Shown piece by piece: positions 35,014 to 44,877 of a stretch of 64,000 nucleotides of DNA (position 1 is its first letter; the number at the start of each line of letters is the position of its first letter). The translations under genes and the position numbers were made by a program. This DNA comes from Symbiobacterium terraclitae (GTDB lineage: Bacteria; Bacillota; Sulfobacillia; Symbiobacteriales; Symbiobacteriaceae), in contig NZ_JAGGLG010000002.1 of NCBI RefSeq assembly GCF_017874315.1, forward strand, positions 123,325 to 187,324, read 5' to 3'. A model generated the notes under the pieces. It worked only from the letters and a program-made list of their open reading frames with translations. It had not been told where the DNA came from and searched no databases.

Positions 35014-35634
35014 CTAGACGTAGGGCGAGTAGTGGTTGGGGTCCACCAGCTCGCGGTACTTGTGGATCACCTGCTTCATGTCTTCCCACACGTCCCGCTT
35101 CTTGCTGGGGTCCCTGAGCAGGGCGGCGGGGTGGTAGGTGGGCATGAAGAGGATGCCCTCCCGCTCGATCCACTGCCCCCGCATCCGGGTGATGCGCGCC
35201 TGCGGGTCGATGACCCCCTGCAGGGCGGTGGCGCCCAGGAGCACGATGATCTTGGGCTGCACCAGCCGGATCTGGGCGCGCAGGTACGGCCAGCACGCCT
35301 GCCGCTCGGCGGGCTCGGGGATGCGGTTGCCCGGCGGCCGGCACTTCACCACGTTGGCGATGTAGCAGTTCCGCCGGCGGTCGAACCCCGAGACCTCCAG
35401 GATCCGGTCCAGCAGCTGGCCGGCCTTGCCCACGAAGGGGCGGCCGAGCCGGTCCTCGTCGGCGCCGGGGCCCTCGCCGATGCACATCAGTCCCGCCGGC
35501 CAGACCCCCTCGCCGAAGACCACCTGCTGGCACCCCGCCCGCAGGCCGCAGCGGCTGCAGCCCCTGACGACCTCGGCCAGGGCGTTCATGTCAGGTAACA
35601 GATCGAGCTCTGTCGGCGCGCCTGTGTAGATCAT
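35014..35634 (-). CDS. Type-4 uracil-DNA glycosylase (4Fe-4S)
   Basis: Excises uracil from DNA; the type found in thermophiles. 206 residues. Four Cys of the iron-sulfur cluster: [10 protein letters not shown] near residue 27 supplies one or two, with others in [10 protein letters not shown] and RQACWPYL. Catalytic loops are [19 protein letters not shown] and [17 protein letters not shown] at 35634 follows AAGGTGG. It converges on murC and follows a small gene with its own terminator. Confidence 0.95.
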   Translation of the reverse strand: MIYTGAPTELDLLPDMNALAEVVRGCSRCGLRAGCQQVVFGEGVWPAGLMCIGEGPGADEDRLGRPFVGKAGQLLDRILEVSGFDRRRNCYIANVVKCRPPGNRIPEPAERQACWPYLRAQIRLVQPKIIVLLGATALQGVIDPQARITRMRGQWIEREGILFMPTYHPAALLRDPSKKRDVWEDMKQVIHKYRELVDPNHYSPYV

Positions 35635-35706
35635 CTTCGTCCACCTTCGTCGTGGGAGTTCTCCCTTCTGATTCGGTGGCGGCGGCGCCTCTCCCTGCGG
35701 GGGAGA

Positions 35707-35753
35707 GGAAAAGCGCCCCTGAGTCGCACCTCCGGGGGTGCGGCGGGGGCGCT
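35707..35753 (-). terminator. Terminator of the 54-residue gene
   Basis: On the minus strand AGCGCCCCC, an inner GCACCCCCGGAGGTGC stem, GGGGCGCT, then TTTTCC. It separates the small gene from the UDG gene. Confidence 0.7.
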
Positions 35754-35822
35754 GCGGAAGGGCACTGCGGCCCGGACAGCCGGCGATTGCCGACGGGCAA
35801 CGCGGGCCTGCCGGTCGGAACG

Positions 35823-35987
35823 CTACTGGCGCGGGCGGCGGGCCTCGCCGGACTGCTCGTACATCTGCTGCAGCAGGGTGCGGGGGTGCTCCTCCCCGCC
35901 GTCGTCGTGCAGCGGCTCGACCTCCAGCTTCATCTTCGCCCCGGGCTTTGCGGGCCCGGGCTTGCCGGCCCGGGGTTCCTCTGCCAT
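35823..35987 (-). CDS. Small basic protein, 54 residues, unknown
   Basis: Read directly from the minus strand: ATG at 35987 with GAGGTGAT 8 bases upstream, stop TAG at 35823-35825, and a terminator beyond. The product starts [20 protein letters not shown] and ends SGEARRPRQ, with a central [12 protein letters not shown] helix. It is Pro/Lys/Arg-rich and probably largely disordered. It is transcribed away from guaB. No family is recognised; small disordered proteins of this kind are common in spore formers. Confidence 0.65.
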   Translation of the reverse strand: MAEEPRAGKPGPAKPGAKMKLEVEPLHDDGGEEHPRTLLQQMYEQSGEARRPRQ

Positions 35988-36054
35988 CGCACATCACCTC
36001 GCCCCATAGCCTTATCCGGGCCCGCCCAGCCCATGCAAGCCCGCCATTCGGCGG

Positions 36055-37585
<1,531 letters not shown>

Positions 37586-37591
37586 CAGAGA

Positions 37592-37621
37592 GACCCGGGC
37601 ATATCGCCCGGGCCCTTCTCT
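37592..37621 (+). terminator. guaB terminator
   Basis: CCCGGGC, ATATC, GCCCGGG, then CCCTTCTCT. Flanking AGAG and CTCT extend the stem. Confidence 0.7.
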
Positions 37622-37672
37622 GCCCGGAGGCTGGGACCGCCTGCTCCTGCTCCGGGCACCCCGCGCAAGGTC

Positions 37673-37716
37673 AAAGCTGGGATTCCCGGTCGGCCGCTGG
37701 ACGGGCCCCCAGCTTT
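37673..37716 (+). other. Long hairpin in the murA leader region
   Basis: AAAGCTGGG and CCCAGCTTT form a perfect outer stem, with CCCG/CGGG inside. It lies 86 bases before the murA start. CTGTTAGAG follows, so it may be a weak terminator or part of a leader; the murA promoter itself could not be placed. Confidence 0.45.
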
Positions 37717-37801
37717 CTGTTAGAGTAGCTAAGGTGTGACCTGTCTCAGGACTGGCAGCGCATACTAGTTATGACCCGCCATACACAAGGGGAGACGGAT
37801 T

Positions 37802-39073
37802 TTGACAGCGAAGTTCATCGTCCGCGGCGGCAACCGGCTCTCCGGCACCGTGGCCATCGGGGGCGCGAAGAACAGCGCATTGCCCATCGTCACCGCAGCT
37901 GCGCTGGCCGCCGAGGGCGAATCCATACTCGATAACGTACCCGACAACTCCGACATACAGCACCTCTGCGCGATACTCGAAGCACTGGGCTGCCAGGTGG
38001 AGCGGGTGGCCGAGACCACGCTGCGCATCCGGGCAGACCGCCTCGAGAACCACGTGGCACCGTACCACATCGCCCGCAGGCTCCGGGGCTCCACCTACGT
38101 GATGGGGCTCCTGCTGGCGCGCCTGGGAAGGGGCGAGGTCGCCTGCCCAGGCGGCTGCGAGATCGGCGCCCGCCCGGTGGACTTCCATTTGAAAGGATTC
38201 AAGGCGCTCGGGGCCGAAGTGGTGGTGGAGCACGGCGCCATGGTGTCGCAGTCGGTCAACCTGCGGGGCGGCCGCTTCTACGTGGACCGGGCCAGCGTCG
38301 GCACCACGGTCAACATGATCATCACCGCCTCGCTGACGCCGGGCGTCACCATCCTCGAGAACGCAGCCTGCGAGCCGGAGATCGTGGACCTGGCCAACTT
38401 CATCAACGCCATGGGCGGCCGGGTGCGGGGCGCGGGCACCAACACCGTGCGCATCGAGGGGGTCGACCGGCTGCGCGGCGCGCGGCACGAGGTGATCCCC
38501 GACCGCATCGAGGCCGGCACCTACATGGTGATGACCGCCGCCGCCGGCGGCGAGGTCCGCATTGAGAACGTCATCCCCGAGCATCTGGGCACCGTCATCG
38601 CCAAGCTGATCGAGGCCGGCCAGGAGGTCGTGGAGCAGGGCGACAGCATTGTGGTGCGGTCGCGCCCCATCCGCTCCGTGGACGTGGAGACCCAGGTCTA
38701 CCCGGGTTTCCCCACTGACCTGCAGTCGCCCTGGGTCGCCCTGATGGGCCTGGCCGACGGCATCGCCGTGGTGCAGGAGACCATCTTCGAGAACCGCTTC
38801 GGCTTCACCAACGAGCTGATCCGGATGGGAGCCAACATCAAGGTTGACCGGAACACCGGGATCGTCCGCGGCGTCGAACGGTATACCGGCGCACCGGTGG
38901 AGGCCAAGGACATCCGTGGCGGCGCCGCCCTCGTCACGGCCGCCCTCGCCGCCGAGGGCGTGACCGAGATCGGCGGCGTGCGGTACATCGACCGGGGCTA
39001 CACCCGCATGGAGGAGAAGCTGACCGCACTGGGTGCGGACATCAAGCGGGTTACGGTGGAGGAAGGCCCCTGA
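37802..39073 (+). CDS. murA: UDP-N-acetylglucosamine 1-carboxyvinyltransferase MurA
   Basis: First committed step of peptidoglycan synthesis: transfers enolpyruvate from PEP to UDP-GlcNAc. 423 residues, EPSP-synthase fold. Seen: FIVRGGNRLSGTVAIGGAKN, the loop PGGCEIGARPVDFHL with the catalytic Cys119 (so fosfomycin sensitivity is expected), GTTVNMIITASLTPG, DRIEAGTYMVMTAAAGG and FPTDLQSPWVALM. TTG at 37802 follows AAGGGGAGA. The SEDS gene follows 17 bases later. Confidence 0.97.
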   Translation: MTAKFIVRGGNRLSGTVAIGGAKNSALPIVTAAALAAEGESILDNVPDNSDIQHLCAILEALGCQVERVAETTLRIRADRLENHVAPYHIARRLRGSTYVMGLLLARLGRGEVACPGGCEIGARPVDFHLKGFKALGAEVVVEHGAMVSQSVNLRGGRFYVDRASVGTTVNMIITASLTPGVTILENAACEPEIVDLANFINAMGGRVRGAGTNTVRIEGVDRLRGARHEVIPDRIEAGTYMVMTAAAGGEVRIENVIPEHLGTVIAKLIEAGQEVVEQGDSIVVRSRPIRSVDVETQVYPGFPTDLQSPWVALMGLADGIAVVQETIFENRFGFTNELIRMGANIKVDRNTGIVRGVERYTGAPVEAKDIRGGAALVTAALAAEGVTEIGGVRYIDRGYTRMEEKLTALGADIKRVTVEEGP

Positions 39074-39089
39074 GGGGGAGGGGTGCCTG

Positions 39090-40280
39090 TTGGCACGAGC
39101 CGTACACTCTGCTCGGCGACGGCCCGGGCGGGGGGAGGTCCGCCGGCGCGAGCCGGCGCGGCGCGCCCCGCTTCCGCTGCCGGGCGCGCCCGACGGCCTG
39201 CTGATCGCCGCCGTGGCGGGGCTCGCCAGCTTCGGCCTGGTCATGATCTACAGCGCCACCATCCACGAGGGGACCACCGCCGAGGTTGTACGCAGGATGG
39301 CCGTCCAGTTCGGCGGCGGCGTCCTGGGCCTTCTGGCCGGGCTGCTGGTGCCGCTCGACTGGTGGCGCAGGCTGACGGTTCCCGCCCTCCTGATCACCGC
39401 CGCGGCGCTGGCCTCGCTGCTGATTCCCGGCAATCCCTTCGCCATCACCCGCCTGGGCGCCACGCGCTGGCTCGACGTGGGCCCGCTCTCCTTCCAGCCG
39501 TCCGAGTTCGCCAAGCTGACCTTCGTCCTGTTCGGCGCCGGCTTCCTGGAGCGCAGGGCGCCGCGGCTCAGGGCCGGCCACTGGGGCGTCTACCTCCTGG
39601 TGCTGGCCGTCTTCGGCGGCCTGATCTACCTGGAGCCCGACCTGGGGACCGCCCTGGTGCTCGGGGGCATCGCCCTCTGCCTGCTCTGGGTGGCCCGCAT
39701 TCACCTGGTTCCCTTCACCGGCCTCGTGGCGGGGGCCGCGGCCGGGGTCTTCTACCTGGCCATGAACAAGGAGCACCAGAGGCTCCGGCTTCTGTCCTGG
39801 TGGAACCCGTGGGCCTACGAGGACGACATCGGCCACCAGGTCATCCAGTCCTGGACCGCCATGGCCCGCGGCGGGCTCTGGGGCGTCGGGCTGGGCGAGT
39901 CGCTGCAGAAGCTGGACAACCGCCTGCCCGAGGCGGAGACCGACTTCATCTTCGCCGTCGTGGCCGAGGAGCTGGGGCTCATCGGCGGCGCGGCGGTCAT
40001 CCTCCTGTTCGTGCTGTTCACCTGGCGCGGGTTCAACGTCGCCCTGCGCGCACCGGACCGGTACACGATGCTCCTGGCCGCGGGCGTCACGACCTGGGTG
40101 GGCGGCCAGGCGCTCCTGAACATCGGGGTGGTCACCGGCACCCTGCCCAACACGGGCATCCCGCTGCCCTTCCTCTCGTCCGGCGGCTCCTCGCTGCTGG
40201 CCCTGATGATCGGGGTCGGCATCCTCATCTCCATCAGCCGCCTGGCACGCCCCGCAGGCGCCAATCACGGCGAACGGTAG
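39090..40280 (+). CDS. SEDS-family peptidoglycan glycosyltransferase (FtsW/RodA/SpoVE)
   Basis: Polytopic lipid-II polymerase. 396 residues and about ten membrane segments after a short Arg-rich N-terminus. Family blocks: FGLVMIYSATI, LGATRWLDVGPLSFQPSEFAKL, YLEPDLGTALVLGGIAL, LSWWNPWAYEDDIGHQVIQS, TDFIFAVVAEELGLIGG and the closing GIPLPFLSSGGSSLLALM. TTG at 39090 follows GGGGGAGGGG. Whether it serves division, elongation or sporulation cannot be told; the FtsW/SpoVE branch is favoured by the last motif. Coupled to murA and ended by a strong terminator. Confidence 0.94.
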   Translation: MARAVHSARRRPGRGEVRRREPARRAPLPLPGAPDGLLIAAVAGLASFGLVMIYSATIHEGTTAEVVRRMAVQFGGGVLGLLAGLLVPLDWWRRLTVPALLITAAALASLLIPGNPFAITRLGATRWLDVGPLSFQPSEFAKLTFVLFGAGFLERRAPRLRAGHWGVYLLVLAVFGGLIYLEPDLGTALVLGGIALCLLWVARIHLVPFTGLVAGAAAGVFYLAMNKEHQRLRLLSWWNPWAYEDDIGHQVIQSWTAMARGGLWGVGLGESLQKLDNRLPEAETDFIFAVVAEELGLIGGAAVILLFVLFTWRGFNVALRAPDRYTMLLAAGVTTWVGGQALLNIGVVTGTLPNTGIPLPFLSSGGSSLLALMIGVGILISISRLARPAGANHGER

Positions 40281-40310
40281 CCCCCTGCACCGGCAGGGGG
40301 CTCTTCTTGT
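40279..40310 (+). terminator. Rho-independent terminator of the murA-SEDS unit
   Basis: GCCCCCTGC, ACCG, GCAGGGGGC, then TCTTCTTGT. Confidence 0.85.
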
Positions 40311-40346
40311 GCGGATCCCTTTTTCTGCCCAGGCGGGCATACCTTC

Positions 40347-40355
40347 TGGTATAAT
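40347..40355 (+). promoter_or_regulatory. Extended -10 promoter of the thiolase gene
   Basis: TGGTATAAT, a full extended -10, 50 bases before the ATG. The -35 is weak (TGCCCA at 18 bases). Confidence 0.65.
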
Positions 40356-40405
40356 GGTTAGCACATAACAGTCTCACCATTCCGAACCGGACGGGAGGAG
40401 CGCGT

Positions 40406-41593
40406 ATGAGGCGAGAAGCCGTCGTCGTCAGTGCCGTGCGCACGCCCTTCGGCGCCTTCAACGGGGGGCTGAAGGACCTCTCCGCAACGGATCTGGGCGC
40501 CGTGGCCATCAGGGAGGCGGTCCGCCGGGCCAGGCTGGATGAGCGGCCCGAGCAGATCGACCACGTGCTGATGGGCCAGGTGGTGCAGGCGGGCGCCGGC
40601 CAGATTCCGTCGCGGCAGGCGGCCCACAAGGCGGGGCTGCCCTACGGCGTCGTGTCCGAGACAGTGAACAAGGTCTGTGCGTCCAGCCTGTGGGCCGTCA
40701 ACCTGGCCGACCTGATGATCCGGGCCGGCGACGCCGAGGTGGTGGTCGCGGGCGGGATGGAGTCGATGTCCAACGCGCCCTACCTGCTCTTCGATGCGCG
40801 CCGGGGTTACCGCATGGGCCACGGCAGACTGGTGGACGGCGTGATCCACGACGGCCTCTGGTGCGCCTTCGGCGACGTCCACATGGGCACCTATGGCGGT
40901 CAGGGTGCCCGGGAGTACGGCCTCACCCGCGCTGAGCTCGACGAGTGGGCCTACCGCAGCCACATGCGTGCGGCCGCCGCCTGGGACCGGGGCCTCTTCG
41001 CCGAAGAGGTGACGCCCGTGACGATCAAGCAGAAGAAAGGAGAGGTCACCGTCGCGGTGGACGAGCCGATCCGGCGCGACACCTCCCTGGAGAAGCTGGC
41101 GGCGCTGCGCCCGGCCTTCGAGCCGGACGGGGTGATCACCGCCGGCAACGCCCCGGGCCTCTCCGACGGCGCCTCGGCCCTGGTCATCATGTCCCGGGAG
41201 AAGGCCCAGGCGCTCGGGCTGGAGGTGCTGGCCACGATCCTGGCCCAGGGGCAGCACTCCGAGGAGCCCCACGCCCTGCACACGGTGCCGGCCCGGGCCG
41301 GGCAGCAGGCGCTGGCCCGCGCCGGGCTCACCGCTGCGGACCTGAACCTGGTGGAGATCAACGAGGCCTTCGCCGCGGTGACGCTGGTCTCGACCCGGCT
41401 CCTGGGGGTCGACCCCGAGATCGTCAACGTCAACGGCGGCGCCATCGCGCTCGGCCATCCCATCGGGGCCAGCGGCGGCCGGATCCTCATGCACCTGATC
41501 TACGAACTGCGGCGCCGGGGCGGCGGCATCGGCCTGGCCGCCATCTGCTCCGGCGGCGGCCAGGGCGAGGCGACGCTGATCCGGGTCGAGTAG
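40406..41593 (+). CDS. Acetyl-CoA C-acetyltransferase (thiolase)
   Basis: Condenses two acetyl-CoA to acetoacetyl-CoA, or the reverse. 395 residues. The acyl-accepting Cys91 is in VNKVCASSLWAVN; VAGGMESMSNAPY is typical; the C-terminal NVNGGAIALGHPIGASGGR and AAICSGGGQGEATLI carry the His and second Cys. ATG at 40406 with GGGAGGAG upstream. A hydroxybutyryl-CoA dehydrogenase gene follows, so the pair could make or degrade hydroxybutyryl-CoA. Confidence 0.97.
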   Translation: MRREAVVVSAVRTPFGAFNGGLKDLSATDLGAVAIREAVRRARLDERPEQIDHVLMGQVVQAGAGQIPSRQAAHKAGLPYGVVSETVNKVCASSLWAVNLADLMIRAGDAEVVVAGGMESMSNAPYLLFDARRGYRMGHGRLVDGVIHDGLWCAFGDVHMGTYGGQGAREYGLTRAELDEWAYRSHMRAAAAWDRGLFAEEVTPVTIKQKKGEVTVAVDEPIRRDTSLEKLAALRPAFEPDGVITAGNAPGLSDGASALVIMSREKAQALGLEVLATILAQGQHSEEPHALHTVPARAGQQALARAGLTAADLNLVEINEAFAAVTLVSTRLLGVDPEIVNVNGGAIALGHPIGASGGRILMHLIYELRRRGGGIGLAAICSGGGQGEATLIRVE

Positions 41594-41616
41594 GCTGCGA
41601 CCTGCGCGGGGTGCGC

Positions 41617-41683
41617 GCATCGGCTCCGTTGCCATCTGCTCTGGCGTCGGTCGTGGGCGGCGACGCTGATTCGCGTTCAGTAG
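41617..41683 (+). pseudogene. Decayed copy of a thiolase 3' end
   Basis: These 67 bases align to the last 68 bases of the intact thiolase (41526-41593), including the stop: GCATCGGC, GCCATCTGCTC, GGCGACGCTGAT and the closing TAG are shared. There are scattered substitutions and one deleted base near 41655-41660 that shifts the frame. It would have encoded IG..AICSG. It lies between the thiolase and hbd, so it may be the stub of a second thiolase lost from the operon or a partial duplication. Confidence 0.75.
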
Positions 41684-41708
41684 ATCTACCTTGAGAGGGA
41701 TGAGGACG

Positions 41709-42581
41709 ATGCAGCGGATCATGGTGGTTGGCGCCGGCCAGATGGGCTCGGGCATCGCCCAGGTGGCGGCGCAGGCGGGATATCAGGTCTACCTGCGGGA
41801 TATCGAGGACCGCTTCGTGCAGCGCGGCCTGGGCGTGATCGAGAAATTCCTGTCCCGGGACGTCGCGAAGGGGCGGCGCACCGAGGAGGAGAAGGCGGCG
41901 ATCCTGGGGCGCATCACCGGCACCGTGGATCTGGCGCCGGCCGCCCAGTGCGACCTGGTCATCGAGGCCATCGTCGAGAACCTGGAGGCTAAGCTGGCGC
42001 TCTTCCGCGAGTTGGATCAGATCTGCCCGGAGACCACCCTCTTCGCCTCCAACACCTCCAGCCTTCCGATCACGCAGCTGGCTGCGGTGACCCGCCGGCC
42101 CGACCGGTTCATCGGCATGCACTTCATGAACCCGGTGCCGGTCATGCAGCTGGTGGAGGTCATCCGGGGCATCGCGACCTCGGACGAGACCTACGCCCGG
42201 ATCCGGTCCCTCGCCGAGGCGATGGGGAAGACGCCGGTCGAGGTCAACGACTTCCCGGGCTTCGTCTCCAACCGGGTTCTCATGCCGATGCTGAACGAGG
42301 CCATGTTCTGCGTGTACGAGGGCATCGCCGGGGTCGAGGAAGTCGACACGGTGATGAAGCTCGGCATGAACCACCCCATGGGCCCGCTCACCCTGGCGGA
42401 CTTCATCGGGCTGGACACCTGCCTGTCGATCATGAACGTGCTGTATGAAGGCTTCAAGGATCCCAAGTACCGGCCCTGCCCGCTGCTGGTGCAGATGGTG
42501 CAGGCTGGCTACCTGGGCCGCAAGAGCGGCCGCGGGTTCTACATCTACGACGAGAACGGCGCCACGCCCATGAAGCGGTAG
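41709..42581 (+). CDS. hbd: 3-hydroxybutyryl-CoA dehydrogenase
   Basis: NAD(P)-dependent reduction of acetoacetyl-CoA. 290 residues. Rossmann motif [20 protein letters not shown], then [26 protein letters not shown], the catalytic His in [20 protein letters not shown] and [16 protein letters not shown]; the C-terminal domain has [23 protein letters not shown] 41709 is preferred over the TTG/ATG candidates at 41691 and 41700 because GAGAGGGATGAGG precedes it. Likely in one transcript with the thiolase. Confidence 0.96.
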   Translation: MQRIMVVGAGQMGSGIAQVAAQAGYQVYLRDIEDRFVQRGLGVIEKFLSRDVAKGRRTEEEKAAILGRITGTVDLAPAAQCDLVIEAIVENLEAKLALFRELDQICPETTLFASNTSSLPITQLAAVTRRPDRFIGMHFMNPVPVMQLVEVIRGIATSDETYARIRSLAEAMGKTPVEVNDFPGFVSNRVLMPMLNEAMFCVYEGIAGVEEVDTVMKLGMNHPMGPLTLADFIGLDTCLSIMNVLYEGFKDPKYRPCPLLVQMVQAGYLGRKSGRGFYIYDENGATPMKR

Positions 42582-42590
42582 TCCGAAGGA

Positions 42591-42626
42591 GCCGCCCCCA
42601 CCGCTGGTGCATGCGGTGGGGGCGGC
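42591..42626. terminator. Bidirectional hairpin between hbd and the TetR gene
   Basis: GCCGCCCCCACCGC and GCGGTGGGGGCGGC, a perfect 14-bp stem with an 8-base loop. No T-run. Confidence 0.65.
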
Positions 42627-42630
42627 CCTG

Positions 42631-43221
42631 TCAGGGCTGCCGGCACAGCTGGGAGACCGAGGTGCGGACGACCCGCTCCATCTCCTCCGGCCGGAGGCGC
42701 TCAGGTTCGAGCAGCGCATGGACCGCCAGCCCGTCGATGACGGCGTAGATCCGCTCTGCCTCCAGCGCCAGATCCAGGCCCGCGCGCAGCATCCGCTCGC
42801 GGTCGAGGTACGCGAGCAGCTGGCAGATGAGCTCGTGCATCCGGTTCTCCGGAACCCCCGTGAGATCCGCGCGGTGGCGGACGTGTTCCATGAAGGAGAA
42901 CCAGACGTCCATCTCGGCCCTGCGCTCCGCATCCAGGGGCACCAGCTCCAGCAGCAGCCGGACCGCTTTCTCGTCGGGTGGGAGGTCTTCCCGCACGAGA
43001 CGCAGGATGCGCTGCTCCACCCGCTCGTTTACGAACCGCATCGCGTAGATCAGCAGATCGTCCTGGTTCTTGAAGTAGTGCCGCAAGGCACCGGCTGACA
43101 TGCCCGCTTCCGCGGCGATCTTCCGCACTGTCGCCCCTTCCATGCCGCTCTTCAGGATGACCCGCCACATCGCCTCGGCGATGCGCTTCCGCTGTTCCTC
43201 GTGACTGACGACCTTCGGCAT
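42631..43221 (-). CDS. TetR family regulator, probably leaderless
   Basis: A 196-residue repressor of the TetR family, BetI-like at the N-terminus: RIAEAMWRVILKSGMEGATV, then KIAAEAGMSAGALRHYFKNQ as the helix-turn-helix. The ligand-binding part (residues 60-196) is all-alpha with VRHRADLTGVPENRM. The ATG at 43221 has no ribosome binding site; an extended -10 (TGCTATAAT) ends 7 bases before it, so the transcript would begin at the start codon. It is divergent from the membrane-protein gene at 43320 and two mirror operators lie between. Confidence 0.92.
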   Translation of the reverse strand: MPKVVSHEEQRKRIAEAMWRVILKSGMEGATVRKIAAEAGMSAGALRHYFKNQDDLLIYAMRFVNERVEQRILRLVREDLPPDEKAVRLLLELVPLDAERRAEMDVWFSFMEHVRHRADLTGVPENRMHELICQLLAYLDRERMLRAGLDLALEAERIYAVIDGLAVHALLEPERLRPEEMERVVRTSVSQLCRQP

Positions 43222-43227
43222 GGAGCT

Positions 43228-43236
43228 ATTATAGCA
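43228..43236 (-). promoter_or_regulatory. Extended -10 promoter of the TetR gene
   Basis: On the minus strand TGCTATAAT. Predicted transcription start coincides with the A of the ATG. No good -35. Confidence 0.7.
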
Positions 43237-43248
43237 CAAGTGTGTTGC
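43232..43248 (+). promoter_or_regulatory. TetR operator O1
   Basis: TAGCACAAGTGTGTTGC. It overlaps the -10 of the TetR gene and the -35 of the divergent promoter. Its reverse complement matches O2 at 16 of 17 positions. Confidence 0.75.
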
Positions 43249-43273
43249 AAAAACGAGGCGGCCGTGCTACACT
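43245..43273 (+). promoter_or_regulatory. Promoter of the divergent membrane-protein gene
   Basis: TTGCAA (43245-43250), 17 bases, TACACT (43268-43273). Confidence 0.75.
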
Positions 43274-43281
43274 CCCCTTTG

Positions 43282-43298
43282 GCAATACACTTGTGCTA
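43282..43298 (+). promoter_or_regulatory. TetR operator O2
   Basis: GCAATACACTTGTGCTA, the mirror image of O1, just downstream of the -10 of the divergent promoter. Centres of O1 and O2 are 50 bases apart. Confidence 0.75.
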
Positions 43299-43319
43299 AA
43301 AAGGGGTGCGTGGCATCCG

Positions 43320-43931
43320 ATGAGTCCCATCGCCTACCTCATCATCGGGGTAGAAATCGGCTTCTGGCTCTGCACCATCACCGGCCTGGCCGTCCGCTAC
43401 CTGCTGAACAGGCCTCGCCTCGGCCTCGTCCTGCTGGCCATGACCGCCGTGCTGGACCTGGTTCTGCTCGTTGCGACGACGTACGACGTCCTGGTCAACG
43501 GCACGGTTGCGACCCTCGCCCACGGCATCGCCGCGGTCTACCTCAGCATTTCGGTTACGTTCGGAAAGCGGCTCGTCCGCTGGGCGGATGAACGGTTCCG
43601 GTACTACGTCCTGAAAACGGGTGCGCGGCCGGTGCAGCTGTACGGCCGCGAGCACGCCCGGTATAACCTGCAGGGCAGCCTGCTTTACCTTCTCGCCTGG
43701 CTGCTGGGCGGCGGGTATCTCTTCCTCCTCATCTACCTCGTCGGTGATCCTGTACGGACCAACGCCCTGGCAGCGGTACTGCGGGTCTGGACGGTCTCCG
43801 TGATCATCGATCTCCTGATCGCGGCCTCGTACTTCATCTGGCCCAGACAGCCCCAGCCCGCGCCAGCCCCGCAAGCACCACCAGCGCAACCAGGCCGAAG
43901 AGCGGGTAGAAGAAAGCCAGCAGCCGGCTGA
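43320..43931 (+). CDS. Membrane protein under TetR control, unknown function
   Basis: A 203-residue protein with four to five membrane helices: AYLIIGVEIGFWLCTITGLA, LVLLAMTAVLDLVLLVATT, a third near GTVATLAHGIAAVYLSIS, then LLYLLAWLLGGGYLFLLIYL and TVSVIIDLLIAASYFIW. The last 26 residues are a Pro/Ala/Arg tail ([19 protein letters not shown]). That tail is encoded wholly opposite the 3' end of the convergent YkvI-like gene (98-base overlap). ATG chosen by frame; AAGGGG is 13 bases upstream. No family is recognised. Confidence 0.75.
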   Translation: MSPIAYLIIGVEIGFWLCTITGLAVRYLLNRPRLGLVLLAMTAVLDLVLLVATTYDVLVNGTVATLAHGIAAVYLSISVTFGKRLVRWADERFRYYVLKTGARPVQLYGREHARYNLQGSLLYLLAWLLGGGYLFLLIYLVGDPVRTNALAAVLRVWTVSVIIDLLIAASYFIWPRQPQPAPAPQAPPAQPGRRAGRRKPAAG

Positions 43932-44877
43932 AGCCGAACCCGCTGCCCAGGAGGGTCAGGCAGATGGTCGCCACGACGGCCTCCCGGTAGCGCCAGAACC
44001 GGCCCAGCCGTCCGGCGAAGCCGTAGGCGCAGGCGACGGCGGTCGTGTAGATCTCGGCCCAGAGCACCAGGGCGTAGAACCACTGCACGGCGCCGCTGTG
44101 GAAGCGGGTCAGGTAGAGCATGGGGATCTCCACCGCCGCCTCGGGCAGGTGGGCGCTGATGGTCAGCGTCATGCCCGCGGCCATCAGGCCCAGGGCGAGG
44201 CCGCCGGCGGCGCCGCCCCAGAGGATCACCCGGCGGTCGTTCACCTCGGCGCCCAGCGGGCCCAGCACCGAAATCGAAAGCACCAGATTGTAGCTCACGT
44301 AGAGCAGCGCGGCCATCCACCAGGAGCGTGCCGGCGCCAGCTCGGGCGCGGGGGCGAGCTGGCCCAGGGCGGCGCCGAGCCCGTGGTAGTGCAGCGACGA
44401 GGCCACCAGCAGGACCACGGCGCCGGTGAGGAGCGGCACCACGACCGTGTTGGCCGTCATGATGCCCCGCATGCCGGCCAGGATCGTCGCGCCGGCGAGC
44501 ACCGCGGTGAACAGCGTGCCGAGGGCGTACGGCGAGCCCAGCTGCTGGCTGAAGATCGCCCCGCCGCCTGCGATCATCACTGTCAGCGTGATGCCGAGGA
44601 AGAGCGTTACGGCGCCGTCCATGATCCGCCCCACCAGCGGGCCGCAGACGTGGTGCAGGATCTCCCGGTGCGTCTCGGCCCGCATCCGCCGGCCGAGCTC
44701 CATCACGGTCACGCCAAAGAGGCAGAAGAGCGCCGTGGCCAGCAGCACACCCGTCAACCCCCAGCGCCCGTAAGCGGCGAAGAAGCGCAGTGTCTCCTGG
44801 CCGGACGCGAAACCGGCGCCCACGACCGTTCCGATGTAGGTCGTCGCCACGCGGAACACTTGAAATCCGCGCCTCAT
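43834..44877 (-). CDS. YkvI-like multi-pass membrane protein
   Basis: A 347-residue protein with about ten hydrophobic helices. The N-terminal pattern RVATTYIGTVVGAGFASGQET resembles the first helix of YkvI and other APC/LeuT-fold carriers, where an unwound helix binds substrate and ion. YVSYNLVLSISVLGPLG is a second helix-break. The ATG at 44877 follows GGCGGTGG; the GTG at 44898 is less well placed. A transporter role is likely, its substrate unknown. Its 3' end overlaps the convergent gene. Confidence 0.85.
   Translation of the reverse strand: MRRGFQVFRVATTYIGTVVGAGFASGQETLRFFAAYGRWGLTGVLLATALFCLFGVTVMELGRRMRAETHREILHHVCGPLVGRIMDGAVTLFLGITLTVMIAGGGAIFSQQLGSPYALGTLFTAVLAGATILAGMRGIMTANTVVVPLLTGAVVLLVASSLHYHGLGAALGQLAPAPELAPARSWWMAALLYVSYNLVLSISVLGPLGAEVNDRRVILWGGAAGGLALGLMAAGMTLTISAHLPEAAVEIPMLYLTRFHSGAVQWFYALVLWAEIYTTAVACAYGFAGRLGRFWRYREAVVATICLTLLGSGFGFSRLLAFFYPLFGLVALVVLAGLARAGAVWAR

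Noticed and set aside
43221..43239. Upstream TTG start for the TetR gene (adds MCYNSS)
   Set aside because: It lies across the -10 box and operator and has no ribosome binding site.
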